Positions 1 to 9,568 of a stretch of 33,815 nucleotides of DNA are shown here, one piece after another. Position numbers and translations under genes: made by a program. The notes beneath the pieces are model-generated. The model saw only the letters and a program-made list of their open reading frames with translations, was not told where the DNA came from and searched no databases. Every line of letters begins with the position of its first letter. Within the stretch, counting starts at the first letter, position 1. Location: assembly GCA_002069885.1 (NCBI GenBank), contig MWCD01000042.1, forward strand, positions 1 through 33,815. Reading direction: 5' to 3'. This stretch comes from a bacterium ADurb.Bin236. Lineage in GTDB: Bacteria; UBP15; UBA6099.

Positions 1-3000
1 CCGCCGCCGTAAGCATCGCAATACGATATGCTTAGCGCTGAGCACGGTTCACCGCTATCCTCTCCGGCTTCGCAATATTCATAAGACCAATAGCAATACG
101 GCGACTCGTTGCAAGCGTAAGGGTCATTCTGATCCATGCACGGATTAGCTCCGCAGTGATCGCCGTACCAGAAGCAGCCTTCCCAATTACAAGTATTGAT
201 GTCGTAGTACTGCGAGCAGACAGCGCCCTGATCTTGGTCGCACATATATCCGTTCCAAGCACACATGGCATCTTCATCGCATGCGACTTGGTCCGACGGC
301 CCGTACTTGAAGCAGCCAGCATCGCCTTGATTGGCGCAGAATTCCTCGCCATAGAACCACTCGCAATCAGGATCGGAATTGCACGTGGCGGGATCAGTTT
401 GCGAGTAATAACCGCATTCATAATATGCCTCAGCGCACACATTCGATGCAGAATACCAGTTGCAGTAGGCGCTATGAACCTCGCATGAAGCGTCGTCCAT
501 AAATGTCGAACAGTACATCTCGCTGTTCATTTCCATGCAATTGCCGGGATCGCCGGGATTCCAGACGCATCCGAAATCCATGTTGCAACTCGTCGGCTCA
601 GTATAACTTCCGCACAACAAATCCCATTGCGTGTTGCATACTCCATAGTATGAATCCCATACACAATATGGCTCGTTATCGCATGCTGTAGATTCGTCCC
701 AGCCGTAACTGGCGCAGCCGGCCGTCCCGAAATTCACGCATATGCTTTCGTTGTAATTCCATTCGCAAGAGCCTACCTGAGCGTCGCAATCGCCATTATT
801 CTCATAAACGCCGCAACCAGCCATTCCTTCAGGCACGCATGTTCCGTTGTTGAAGTTCCATTCACATTCCAATGAAGACGCGATGCAAGCGTTAGGCCCG
901 CCGAATTCTTCGTATGCCGAGCAATCGACGGCTATCGGGCCGCAGTTTCCGTATGGACCGCCGCTCGAGTACCACTCGCAGAAATCAGGATTTTGATTAC
1001 ATGAGTATTCAAATCCATAAGCCTCGCATTGGCTGCCGTGAACAAGCGTCTGACACTGATTTGAGCCATAACCGTCCCAATAACATCCGGTCGTAGCGTT
1101 GCAATCGTTATACTCGAAATAATCCGCGCATGTCCCGGTGTCTTCCTCGCATTGGTAGCCGTTCCAGTGTAAGCCCACGCCGCATTGCGCTACACACAAC
1201 TGATTGCCCGCGTCCCAGTAACAATCAAACGAGCTGCCGCAACTGTATTCATCGCCATTGAAAGCAGCGCAACCCGTTCCGCTTTCCAAACATTGACCAT
1301 AATAGTCGTTCCACTCGCAACCATTGTAATAACAGTCGCTGATGGTGTAGGATTCGCAACCCAAGTCATCGGTGCAGCTATATCCGTTCCAGTAGCAGTT
1401 TTCGTTGTTCTCACAAAAACTTTCAGAATAGTAATCATAACAATTGCCGGTGTCCATGTTGCAGTTATATCCGTCCCAATAACATCCCATAGTTCCGTTG
1501 CAGTCGATATCGTTGTAGATGTTCCAGCAGTCAGCTCCGCCCATATCCATCACACACTGGTAGCCGTCCCACATGCAGCCCATCGTATTCGCGCAATCAA
1601 CATCGTTGTATATCATCGAGCAGTCAGGACCCATGTCTTCTACGCACGCATATCCGTTCCAGTAACAGCCCATCGTGTTCCCGCAATCAACATCGTTGTA
1701 TATCATCGAGCAGTCAGGCCCCATGTCTTCGACACACGCATATCCGTTCCAGTAACAGCCCATCGTATTCCCGCAATCAACATCGTTGTATATCATCGAG
1801 CAGTCAGGCCCCATGTCCTGCACGCAGTACATCCCGTCCCACATGCAACCCATCGTGTTCGCACAATCGATATCGTTGTAAATCATTGAGCAGTCGGGAC
1901 CGCCGGCCACAACGCACTGGTCCACATCCCACGTACAGAGATAGTCTTTTCCGCATTGCGTCTGACTGGTGTAGTTCCAGCATTCACCGGGGATGATTTC
2001 CAAACAAGCCGTTTCGCCAGCGCTCCAATAGCATCCCGGTGCGGCGTCGCAATCAAACTCGCCCGGATAGTTGTAGCAACCGGGTCCGGGATCGAACGCC
2101 TCGCAATATCCATCGCCATAGGTGTTCCACTGACAGTACGTAGAGTGAAGTTCGCATAGGACTTGGTCGCTGCCGAAAAATCCGCAATTGCCTCCGTTGT
2201 CCAACATTTCACATCCGTTCACTCCGTCGTAATAACAGTTGGCGTCGTTGTTGCAATCGATTGAATTCTCATGCAGTGAGCATACATCGCCGAAATCCTG
2301 CACGCATTGGGCATACATTCCATCCCACATGCAACCGAACGTGTTGTCGCAATCCATCGGGTTAAAAATGTTGAAACACTCCGGCGGAGCGATATCTTGG
2401 ACGCATATCTGCTCCACATCATCCCACAAGCACCCCTGTTGCGTGTTGCACGAATTCATGTCCGTATAAGTGAAACATACCTCGGACATTTTGAACACGC
2501 AGGTGGTAGACATCGCATTCCATTCGCATCTTTCGTCGGCGACACAATCCATGTCGTTGAGATGAATATCAGTGCAGTCGCCTTCGAGCGAGAAACAATT
2601 TCCCGCGTAGTTGTTCCATCCGCAACTCATGTCGCCAGAACAAGACGGCATATCTTGATAAGCGGCGCAATCGTCAATCACTTCAAAGCACTCGCCGTAC
2701 ATAGCGTCCCAAGAGCATCCGGGCGTTGTCTGACACATCGACATGTCCAAGATAGCGCCGCAGCCGCCGCCGTCAGCCACGCAGTACATCCCATCCCACA
2801 TGCAGCCCATCGTGTTCACGCAATCGACATCGTTGTAAATCATCGAGCAGTCGGGCCCCATGTCCTGCATGCACATAGCGCCGTTCCAGTAACAACCCAT
2901 CGTCGCGTTGCACGATGATTCGTCCATCATCATAGGACACGTGGAACCGCCGCCATCCGTCACACAGTACATCCCGTCCCACATGCAGCCCATCGTGTTC

Positions 3001-6000
3001 GCGCAATCAATATCGTTGTAAATCATCGAACAGTCAGGCCCCATGTCCTGCACACAGGCCGTCCCGTCCCACATGCACCCCATCATGCCGTTGCATGAGA
3101 ATTCGTCTGTATTATTCCAACATTCGGGATTAACAACGTCTTCAATACAGTATGTGCCGTCCCACAAGCAATCCATTGTCGCGTTGCAAGTAGATTCATT
3201 AAGTATATTCCAGCACTCCGGCCCGCCCATGTCTTCGACGCAGTATGTTCCGTCCCACATGCAACCCATCGTGTTCCCGCAATCAACATCGTTGTAGATC
3301 ATCGAACAGTCGGGCCCCATGTCTTGCATGCACATAGTCCCGTTCCAGTAACAACCCATCGTCGCGTTGCACGATGATTCGTCCATCATCATCGGACACG
3401 TGGAGCCGCCGCCGTCCGTCACACAGTACATACCGTCCCACATACATCCCATGGTGTTCGTACAATCGACATCGTTGTAGATCATCGAACAGTCAGGCCC
3501 CATGTCATCAATACAATATGTGCCGTCCCACATACAGCCCTGCTGCATCTCGCACATGCCCATATCCGTGTATGTCGAACATACTTCTGACATTTTGAAC
3601 ACACATGTGTTCGACATCGAATTCCATTCGCACCTTTCATCGGCGACGCAATCCATGTCGTTGCTATGAATATCAGTGCAGTCGCCTTCGAGCGAGAAAC
3701 AAGTTCCAGCGTAGTTGTTCCATCCGCAACTCATATCTCCATTACAAGACGGCATATCCGAATAAGCGGCGCATTCGTCAATCACATCCTCGCAAACGCC
3801 GAAGTCATAGTCCCAGCTACAACCGGGGGTTTGGTCGCATATTCCAGAATTTACGTATTGTGAACATGAACCGCCCATGTCCATCACACAGTACATCCCG
3901 TCCCACATGCATCCCATCGTGTTCGAGCAGTCAACATCGTTAAGTATTTCGCCGCAAGATATTTCGCCTTGAGCCTCGCCGCAGAAATCCATATTCCATT
4001 GACAGGCGGGATCCATATTGCATTCTTCATACGTATGGGCGCCGCAATAGACCTTTCCGCTGTTTTCCAAACAAACCATCTCGGCGGCATTCCAGTAGCA
4101 ATCTTCCGTATTGGACATGCACGCGCTCATGTCATAGGCGCCGCAAATGCCGCCATCGAAATTGCATCTGGACTTCGAGGTATCCCAGAAACAATTCGCG
4201 TCTGTTTCGCACATCCCGGGATCGCCATAAATTTCGCAAGGATCAAAAACTGAAACACATTCCATCAATCCGAAATCGGGATTCGTGCCCTGCGGGCAAA
4301 CACAGAAGCCCGGCATCATCGGGTCTTCAACCGTTCCGCCAGTGCATTCTGCCGAACAACCGTCAATAAACGGATCCATGAAAGGCGTGGAGCCGCCGCA
4401 CACGCAACTTCCTTCGCTGTACACCATGCCGTCGGGGCAAATGCTCATGCATTCGCCTGCGGCTTGATCCGGATATGTCCCTTCAGGGCACATGCACATT
4501 CCGGGCATTTCAGGATCATCAGCCACAGCTCCGCCTGTGCAGCTTGCCACGCAAGTTTCCAAGAATGGGTCCATGAAAGGCGTGGAGCCGCCGCATACGC
4601 AATTGCCGCCGCTGAAAACCATTCCGTCGGGACAGGAACTTTTACACTGGCCGGTCGCATAGTCCGGATATGTCCCTTGCGGACACATGCACATTCCGGG
4701 CATCGCGGGGTCGTTCGCCGCAGTCCCGCCCGTGCAGCTTGTCAGACAGCCTTGATTGAACGGATCCATATAAGGAGCCGAGGGGCCGCAAACGCAGCCG
4801 TTTGCTCCCGCAATCATTCCGGCAGGACAATTAATAACGCATTGTTTTGTGGTGAAATTCGGCCCGTAACCTTGCGGGCAAACGCACATTCCGGGCGTCT
4901 CAGGATTTGTCACCTGTCCGCCCGAACAATTCGCAGAACAAGCAGCCGTAAACTGGTCCATCAAAGGAGCGTTCGGGCCGCATACGCATTCGCCGTTCTG
5001 CCCCATTATCATTCCAACCGGGCAACTGCTGACGCACTGTCCGGTGTTTATGTCGAGCGCCGTGCCGGGACCGCATACGCATCTCATATTCGCGGGGTCT
5101 CCGATTTTCGGAGCCGGACATGTCGTGTGGCATGTTCCGTAGAACTGATCGAGATACTGCCCTGTGGGGCATGTTACTGCTACAGTGGGACAATAGTTAG
5201 TGGCAGCGGTTCCGACTCTGCAAGGACACTGATCCGAAGTATTCGGAGCGCCATCGAGGTCGCAGTCGGGATTGGTCATAAGGTCGCAACCCACCGCGTC
5301 CGTTCCTTCCGGGCAAAGTCTCTGGAACGTGCCTGATTCAGTGACCACCACGCCTGTTTCATTAACACAGGGATTCGCGTCATTCACATTGAGTATGCCG
5401 TCCGCGTCGCAGTCTCTGCTCGCTATGGCAAAGTCGCACCCCGCGCCCGCCGTGCCCGTCGGGCAGATGGTGGCCGAAGCGTTGGCGACGCATGTTCTGG
5501 TCGTCGCGCTGAGAGATGTGCCGGTGGGGCACACGCATTGCTTCATAACTGGATCAATGACCTGTCCGCCCGAACAAGTGGCGAAGCAGCCATTGGATGA
5601 AACGTCATAATACAATCCGGTCTGGCACACGCATGCGCGAGTCGCCGGGTCGCCTGTCATCCCGGTGGGACACGCCGGCAGACAGTAGCCTTCCGCGCCG
5701 AGGAAGCCTGTGGCGCAGTAACATCTGCCTATCGACGAGTCTGCGACCTGTCCGCCCGTGCACGAGCTTACGCATCCGCCGACCGCCGCGTCAAAATATT
5801 GATTAGAGGCGCATTGAGCAAAGCTCGCGACCAGACACGACTGGGCGGATGAGCTCCACATAGTGCCGGAAGGACATATACAGTTGCCTTCGGGGGTCTT
5901 TATCTGGCCGCCGACGCACACCGCCGCAGATGGAGTCACCGTCTGATAAGTTCTGGTTCCGGGGTTGTCCTCGGCTTTGCGCGGGTCGGTTCCGGCTTGA

Positions 6001-8465
6001 ACTTCCTGCAGGTCGGTATAGTTATCTCCATCAGTATCCTTTTTATATGGGTCTGTGCCTAGGGCCATTTCCTGAGCGTTCAGCAGACCGTCGCCGTCGC
6101 AGTCACCATCGGGCAAGGCTTGAGCGTTACAACTCACGGCGCAAAGCGCGCTGTCGCGCCTGACCGGAGCAGATTCCCATTTGTTTGCGTTGCAGTCAAG
6201 ACCGTTTCTGAGTCCGTCAAGGTCGCAGTCCGCGTACTGGTCGGTGGGATCGCAAACGCACTTTAGGTCTTCGTCGATAAGACCATCGCCGTCGTTGTCG
6301 ATTCCGTCGGGCGATTCCTCGTCCACGCGTCCATCGCGGTCGTCATCGATTCTATTGTCGCACTTCATTCCTATCTGTGCGGCTTGCTCATTTGTCAGGG
6401 TGTCACAGTAAGTTTGGCTTAATCGGCTATCGCATTTGGCTCCAATGGCAGGCGAATCCTCGTCTTTGATCCCGTCGCCGTCGTTATCAAGACCGTCGAC
6501 CGGGTCCTCGTCGATTCTGCCGTCGCAGTCGTTGTCGATTCCATCTCCGACAACCATCGCGGTTCTTGTGCAAACGATTCCGCGAAGAACAATAGCGTTT
6601 TCAGCAGGGACAGATGCGGATATGTCGCCGATTCTGGCTCTCACGATGAGAGGATTGGCCGGGCCGCTGAAAATCGTCATTCTGGCCTGAGCGTAGTAAG
6701 CGTTGGAAGCGCCGGTCTGTCCGCTCGTTCTCGCCGCGGAAGAGCCGTCTTCCCTCGCCGCAGTGGCTCCTGCAATCGGCATCAGCGTTCTGCTTCCAAG
6801 GAAGGCTCCGTTTCCGTCCGTGAACGTCACAGTAAGCGCGCCGGAGAACGGAGTGGAGGATTTTGCTGTCGCTACCGCTTGAACGGAAGTCTGACCATTT
6901 ACCCACACGCCGCTCGGAACCAGCAACACGTCAACGTTCTGAATATTGACGCCCATCGCGGCGGCATTTGTCGTAGCTCCGGAATTGATTACCAATCTGG
7001 AAGTCTGACCGAACTGGTCGTTTGCCACGAACTCTATCGGCTTGGTGCAATCCTGCTGATAAAATCCGTCAAGCGCGAACGAACCGTCCGCGCCGATTGT
7101 CGCCTTGGGATTCCCTTTAATTGAAGTACCATTAATATAAACGTTGGTTCCGGGATCCGTCATGCCTGAAATCGGAATCCACGGACACTGCATAAAACCT
7201 TCTATCGGGTTTGATATTTCCAGTTTCGGAGGAGCGACTGCATCTATGGTCACTTTGGCTTCCGCTTTGCATGTGCCATCCGAATTTGAACAAATGACTG
7301 AAACCGTTGTGTCTCCTGCCGACGCCAATGTGAATTCCGAGGTGAACGCCCCCTCAGATCCGGCAGTGACAGAGGCTCCGCCCAAAACACAGGTAGCTCC
7401 AGCGATTGTCTTTCCTGAAACAGTGACCGTTCCCTTCGTCAGAGGATACGAGCCGCCGTCCTCAGGTTTGGACAACTCCACAAAACATTCTACCTCTTCC
7501 TCTTCCTCGTCAGCGTCTTCTTCATCTGAAGTTGCCACGGCAACCGTGCCGGTGGCTGTTTCGGAACCGGATGCTGCAGGCGGAGCTACACACACGCCGC
7601 CTACGCCACAGTTTTTGCTGCAACACTCGTCGCCGGCTTTGCAGGCCGAACCGTTGGGAATACAGGCGGCTGCAGTCTGGTCTGCCGCTTTCTCCGCGCA
7701 AACGCCATCCGCGCAATTTCCGCTGCAACAGTCTTTGCCCGTTGTGCAAGCTGCTTCGATAACGCGGCATCCACCGCTCTGCATGGCGGATTCTTCGCCT
7801 TCGCACTGTCCGTCGACGCACTTATGTGACATGCAGTCCTCGTCGACTTCGCAAGCGTTCATCTCTTCGTTGGAGATAGGAACCGGGGGAGCCGGAGGCT
7901 GGTTCGGCTGAACAACCACCTGCGTGCCGGGAACCGCCATAACCGACTGTCCCTGAGACATAACCTCAACCGAGCCTGTCCTTGTCGTGACGCTAGTTGT
8001 GTTCTCAGGGGTGTTCTCCATGTCGAACTCGGTTCCGCGAACGCCTGCCACCGCGGTCGGAGTGCTAATCGAGAACTCCGAACTTGGGTTGTGCAGTTTC
8101 TCGGCCTTCGCCTTAACTTTGCCGGTCATCAAATCAAGGTTCGACGTGACCGTTTTTGTCCTCGGATCAATGTCGATATCCTTAATCGTGAAGTTTGTAA
8201 AAGGGTTAATCTTCAATGTGTTTGAAGAACTCCACTTAACCGTGGCGGATGACTTTGCGCCCGTTTTTATTTGTGTCCCGCTTGGCAGGGACATGTTGAC
8301 CGTGCCGGGCTGCCACGAACCTCCGGGCAACATAATCTGCACGTCGCCTGTGACGCTCTGCAACGACGCCGTTACCGGCAGCGCTCTGAGATGCGCCGCG
8401 TACAACGCCACCGCTAGAACAAAAAGAATCATTACTGGAACAAACCTAATCGTCCTTTTACACAT
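1..8465 (-). CDS. Giant secreted cysteine-rich repeat protein with FecR domain (C-terminus outside window)
   Basis: The frame is open from ATG 8465 to the left edge; I checked it codon by codon over 1-1500 and at many later points and found no stop. It gives at least 2,821 residues. In order: a signal peptide or anchor (about 6-28); a FecR domain (about 38-165) ending in the hallmark STPTAVAGVRGTEF; two short CxxDxxC/CC knots (205-300); an acidic linker; an Ig-like segment (330-430); MopE/thrombospondin-3 type DGIDNDGDG repeats (635-830), probably calcium sites; CPxG modules resembling EGF/TNFR-type repeats (850-1405); then Cys/Trp repeats of the type C-x(6-9)-C-x(4-6)-C-x-W-(D/N)-G-x(2)-C to the edge. 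About 12% of residues near the C-terminal side are Cys and there is no CxxCH haem motif. I infer an extracellular or surface role; no function is known to me. The start is preceded by a G-rich stretch (GCGGGGGT). Two CRP-type sites lie upstream. Confidence 0.9.
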   Translation of the reverse strand, partial: MCKRTIRFVPVMILFVLAVALYAAHLRALPVTASLQSVTGDVQIMLPGGSWQPGTVNMSLPSGTQIKTGAKSSATVKWSSSNTLKINPFTNFTIKDIDIDPRTKTVTSNLDLMTGKVKAKAEKLHNPSSEFSISTPTAVAGVRGTEFDMENTPENTTSVTTRTGSVEVMSQGQSVMAVPGTQVVVQPNQPPAPPVPISNEEMNACEVDEDCMSHKCVDGQCEGEESAMQSGGCRVIEAACTTGKDCCSGNCADGVCAEKAADQTAAACIPNGSACKAGDECCSKNCGVGGVCVAPPAASGSETATGTVAVATSDEEDADEEEEEVECFVELSKPEDGGSYPLTKGTVTVSGKTIAGATCVLGGASVTAGSEGAFTSEFTLASAGDTTVSVICSNSDGTCKAEAKVTIDAVAPPKLEISNPIEGFMQCPWIPISGMTDPGTNVYINGTSIKGNPKATIGADGSFALDGFYQQDCTKPIEFVANDQFGQTSRLVINSGATTNAAAMGVNIQNVDVLLVPSGVWVNGQTSVQAVATAKSSTPFSGALTVTFTDGNGAFLGSRTLMPIAGATAAREDGSSAARTSGQTGASNAYYAQARMTIFSGPANPLIVRARIGDISASVPAENAIVLRGIVCTRTAMVVGDGIDNDCDGRIDEDPVDGLDNDGDGIKDEDSPAIGAKCDSRLSQTYCDTLTNEQAAQIGMKCDNRIDDDRDGRVDEESPDGIDNDGDGLIDEDLKCVCDPTDQYADCDLDGLRNGLDCNANKWESAPVRRDSALCAVSCNAQALPDGDCDGDGLLNAQEMALGTDPYKKDTDGDNYTDLQEVQAGTDPRKAEDNPGTRTYQTVTPSAAVCVGGQIKTPEGNCICPSGTMWSSSAQSCLVASFAQCASNQYFDAAVGGCVSSCTGGQVADSSIGRCYCATGFLGAEGYCLPACPTGMTGDPATRACVCQTGLYYDVSSNGCFATCSGGQVIDPVMKQCVCPTGTSLSATTRTCVANASATICPTGTAGAGCDFAIASRDCDADGILNVNDANPCVNETGVVVTESGTFQRLCPEGTDAVGCDLMTNPDCDLDGAPNTSDQCPCRVGTAATNYCPTVAVTCPTGQYLDQFYGTCHTTCPAPKIGDPANMRCVCGPGTALDINTGQCVSSCPVGMIMGQNGECVCGPNAPLMDQFTAACSANCSGGQVTNPETPGMCVCPQGYGPNFTTKQCVINCPAGMIAGANGCVCGPSAPYMDPFNQGCLTSCTGGTAANDPAMPGMCMCPQGTYPDYATGQCKSSCPDGMVFSGGNCVCGGSTPFMDPFLETCVASCTGGAVADDPEMPGMCMCPEGTYPDQAAGECMSICPDGMVYSEGSCVCGGSTPFMDPFIDGCSAECTGGTVEDPMMPGFCVCPQGTNPDFGLMECVSVFDPCEIYGDPGMCETDANCFWDTSKSRCNFDGGICGAYDMSACMSNTEDCYWNAAEMVCLENSGKVYCGAHTYEECNMDPACQWNMDFCGEAQGEISCGEILNDVDCSNTMGCMWDGMYCVMDMGGSCSQYVNSGICDQTPGCSWDYDFGVCEDVIDECAAYSDMPSCNGDMSCGWNNYAGTCFSLEGDCTDIHSNDMDCVADERCEWNSMSNTCVFKMSEVCSTYTDMGMCEMQQGCMWDGTYCIDDMGPDCSMIYNDVDCTNTMGCMWDGMYCVTDGGGSTCPMMMDESSCNATMGCYWNGTMCMQDMGPDCSMIYNDVDCGNTMGCMWDGTYCVEDMGGPECWNILNESTCNATMDCLWDGTYCIEDVVNPECWNNTDEFSCNGMMGCMWDGTACVQDMGPDCSMIYNDIDCANTMGCMWDGMYCVTDGGGSTCPMMMDESSCNATMGCYWNGAMCMQDMGPDCSMIYNDVDCVNTMGCMWDGMYCVADGGGCGAILDMSMCQTTPGCSWDAMYGECFEVIDDCAAYQDMPSCSGDMSCGWNNYAGNCFSLEGDCTDIHLNDMDCVADERCEWNAMSTTCVFKMSEVCFTYTDMNSCNTQQGCLWDDVEQICVQDIAPPECFNIFNPMDCDNTFGCMWDGMYAQCVQDFGDVCSLHENSIDCNNDANCYYDGVNGCEMLDNGGNCGFFGSDQVLCELHSTYCQWNTYGDGYCEAFDPGPGCYNYPGEFDCDAAPGCYWSAGETACLEIIPGECWNYTSQTQCGKDYLCTWDVDQCVVAGGPDCSMIYNDIDCANTMGCMWDGMYCVQDMGPDCSMIYNDVDCGNTMGCYWNGYACVEDMGPDCSMIYNDVDCGNTMGCYWNGYACVEDMGPDCSMIYNDVDCANTMGCMWDGYQCVMDMGGADCWNIYNDIDCNGTMGCYWDGYNCNMDTGNCYDYYSESFCENNENCYWNGYSCTDDLGCESYTISDCYYNGCEWNDYYGQCLESGTGCAAFNGDEYSCGSSFDCYWDAGNQLCVAQCGVGLHWNGYQCEEDTGTCADYFEYNDCNATTGCYWDGYGSNQCQTLVHGSQCEAYGFEYSCNQNPDFCEWYSSGGPYGNCGPIAVDCSAYEEFGGPNACIASSLECEWNFNNGTCVPEGMAGCGVYENNGDCDAQVGSCEWNYNESICVNFGTAGCASYGWDESTACDNEPYCVWDSYYGVCNTQWDLLCGSYTEPTSCNMDFGCVWNPGDPGNCMEMNSEMYCSTFMDDASCEVHSAYCNWYSASNVCAEAYYECGYYSQTDPATCNSDPDCEWFYGEEFCANQGDAGCFKYGPSDQVACDEDAMCAWNGYMCDQDQGAVCSQYYDINTCNWEGCFWYGDHCGANPCMDQNDPYACNESPYCYWSYEYCEAGEDSGEPCSALSISYCDAYGG
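1530..1919 (-). repeat. 90-bp tandem repeats inside the giant gene
   Basis: The block beginning CAATCAACATCG (plus strand) recurs with its preceding base pair at 1591, 1681, 1771 and (as CAATCGATATCG) 1861, exactly 90 bp apart. Each unit encodes 30 residues of the DMGPDCSMIYNDVDC / NTMGCxWxG type. Near identity at DNA level, including third positions, points to recent copying rather than old divergence. Confidence 0.85.
2461..3839 (-). repeat. Nested long duplications inside the giant gene
   Basis: Positions 2461-2735 match 3565-3839 at a constant offset of 1,104 bp (368 codons); for example both contain CAGTCGCCTTCGAGCGAGAA. Between them, 2782-3045 matches 3241-3504 at a constant offset of 459 bp (153 codons). 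Both offsets are multiples of three, so the duplications preserve the reading frame. The array has grown by block duplication at several scales. Confidence 0.8.
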
Positions 8466-8692
8466 TGAACGACCCCCGCTTATTAAGTTTTTCGAAAAAG
8501 TAAATGTAACAGTGATAATTAGTTGTGGTGATGCTATGTAACATAAGACATTGTGCCATATTGTCGTTATACTAACAAAACAATTTTACCATAGTCACTT
8601 CTTTTATGGAAGAGCATTTTTTTCTCATTACTCCATCCAGATTTTGTATTCTATGCTTACTCATTTAATTAAAATCACAAAAAACCTATTAC

Positions 8693-8698
8693 ATTATC
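8693..8698 (-). promoter_or_regulatory. Candidate -10 element for the giant gene (class II CRP geometry)
   Basis: The minus strand reads GATAAT here. If it serves as -10, the start point falls near 8686 and the nearer CRP-type site (centre 8727.5) lies at -41.5, the standard class II position. No good -35 is present, as expected of a class II activated promoter. The spacing is computed from sequence; the function is inferred. Confidence 0.45.
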
Positions 8699-8719
8699 AA
8701 ACTTTTGTTACCGAAAGTA

Positions 8720-8735
8720 TGTGACTATGCTCACC
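8720..8735. promoter_or_regulatory. CRP-type operator, proximal
   Basis: The sequence is TGTGA-N6-TCACC, matching nine of the ten conserved bases of the TGTGA-N6-TCACA consensus. Its centre is 23 bp from that of the distal site, about two helical turns, so both could be bound on the same face. Confidence 0.7.
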
Positions 8736-8742
8736 GATGCCA

Positions 8743-8758
8743 TGTGATAATTGTCACA
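8743..8758. promoter_or_regulatory. CRP-type operator, distal, perfect consensus
   Basis: The sequence is TGTGA-TAATTG-TCACA, a perfect match to both conserved half-sites of the E. coli-type CRP consensus. It lies between the CRP-like gene stop and the giant gene start, about 278 bp upstream of the latter, and would sit near -64.5 relative to the candidate start point. Confidence 0.8.
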
Positions 8759-8786
8759 CCCTCTCCGCATAGCTTGAGAAATCTGT

Positions 8787-9467
8787 CTAATATACTCTGC
8801 TTTTCAGTCCGTCCGCGCTTTTTATAATGAAGGAATTTTTCTTTATATTTATATAACCCATCATCTCCAAAGTTTTTAACGCTCGCGTGAGCGTCTCCCT
8901 AGTGGTTCCAACAAGACTCGCCAATTCGGTTCTTTTGTGTGTCACCTTAATCTCAATACCCTCCGCCGAACTAATCCCATCTTCTCTTGCCATGTCGAGA
9001 AGAATCCGAGCCAACCTTCCGCAAACATCCAGAAAAACCAAGCTCTCCATGCTCTCGTTGGCATTCCTCAAGCGTCTTCCCAGCACTCTTAACACTTTAA
9101 TTGCTATATCAGGATGGCTCGTGAACTGTTTAATGAAGTCTTCTCTTCCGAGCGTCACCACTTCCGTCGGCTCAATGGCTACGACAGTCGCCGATCTCGG
9201 TTCACCGTCTATTAAGGACAGTTCGCCGAAGAATTCCTGAGACTGAAGAATTCCGACTATGAATTCCTTGCCCTCATCGTCTGCCAGAACGACTTTCACC
9301 CTGCCTGACACAATTGAGAAAAACGAATCGCCTTCATCCTGCTTATGAATGATGATTTCATCTTTATCGTATTTTTTATATGTAGAAGCTTTGCTCAGAG
9401 CTTCCAGTTCGTTGCCTGTCAAATCAGAGAAAAGAGGGACTTTCTCAAAAACTTCCTTTGTAGTCAT
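8787..9467 (-). CDS. CRP/FNR-family cyclic-nucleotide-binding transcription regulator
   Basis: This 226-residue protein has the CRP layout: a cyclic-nucleotide-binding beta-barrel (about 8-125), a dimer helix (about 125-150) and a winged helix-turn-helix (about 165-218). The phosphate-binding cassette is present as GELSLIDGEPRSAT (81-94), including the Arg-Ser pair that holds cAMP phosphate in CRP. The recognition helix reads TRETLTRALK, keeping the Arg, Glu and Arg (190, 191, 195) that read TGTGA in E. coli CRP. There are no FNR-type N-terminal cysteines. I chose ATG 9467 because GGAGG lies 10 nt upstream; a longer start at 9506 lacks this. It is divergent from an adenylate cyclase gene and upstream of two CRP-type sites, so I infer a cAMP-responsive activator. 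Confidence 0.93.
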   Translation of the reverse strand: MTTKEVFEKVPLFSDLTGNELEALSKASTYKKYDKDEIIIHKQDEGDSFFSIVSGRVKVVLADDEGKEFIVGILQSQEFFGELSLIDGEPRSATVVAIEPTEVVTLGREDFIKQFTSHPDIAIKVLRVLGRRLRNANESMESLVFLDVCGRLARILLDMAREDGISSAEGIEIKVTHKRTELASLVGTTRETLTRALKTLEMMGYINIKKNSFIIKSADGLKSRVY

Positions 9468-9568
9468 ATCAACAAATCCTCCAGAGACAGCGCAACATTC
9501 GCGCATAACAAACTGTAATTTTCATCATGGAATTGGTATTAAGTAAAATCGAATCACACATTATTTTC

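Larger units (their letters stand above)
8466..8786. other. Intergenic regulatory region between the CRP-like gene and the giant gene
   Basis: These 321 AT-rich bases contain no credible gene. They hold the two CRP-type operators and candidate promoter hexamers listed separately. If transcription of the giant gene begins near 8686, the leader would be about 220 nt. I see no recognisable riboswitch in it. A second possible promoter is an extended -10 (TGG followed by TAAAAT on the minus strand) at 8583-8591. Confidence 0.6.

Noticed and set aside
1530-1919. CRISPR array
   Set aside because: The 90-bp repeats are protein-coding, in frame and without unique spacers; no cas gene is present.
1185-5336. 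Plus-strand frames of 203-290 codons at 1185-1889, 2307-2918 and 4464-5336
   Set aside because: They are antisense shadows of the giant minus-strand gene; their Val/Ala/His-rich repeats merely mirror its Cys/Asp repeats.
1-8465. Multihaem cytochrome
   Set aside because: Despite the many cysteines I found no CxxCH motifs; the spacing fits disulphide repeats instead.
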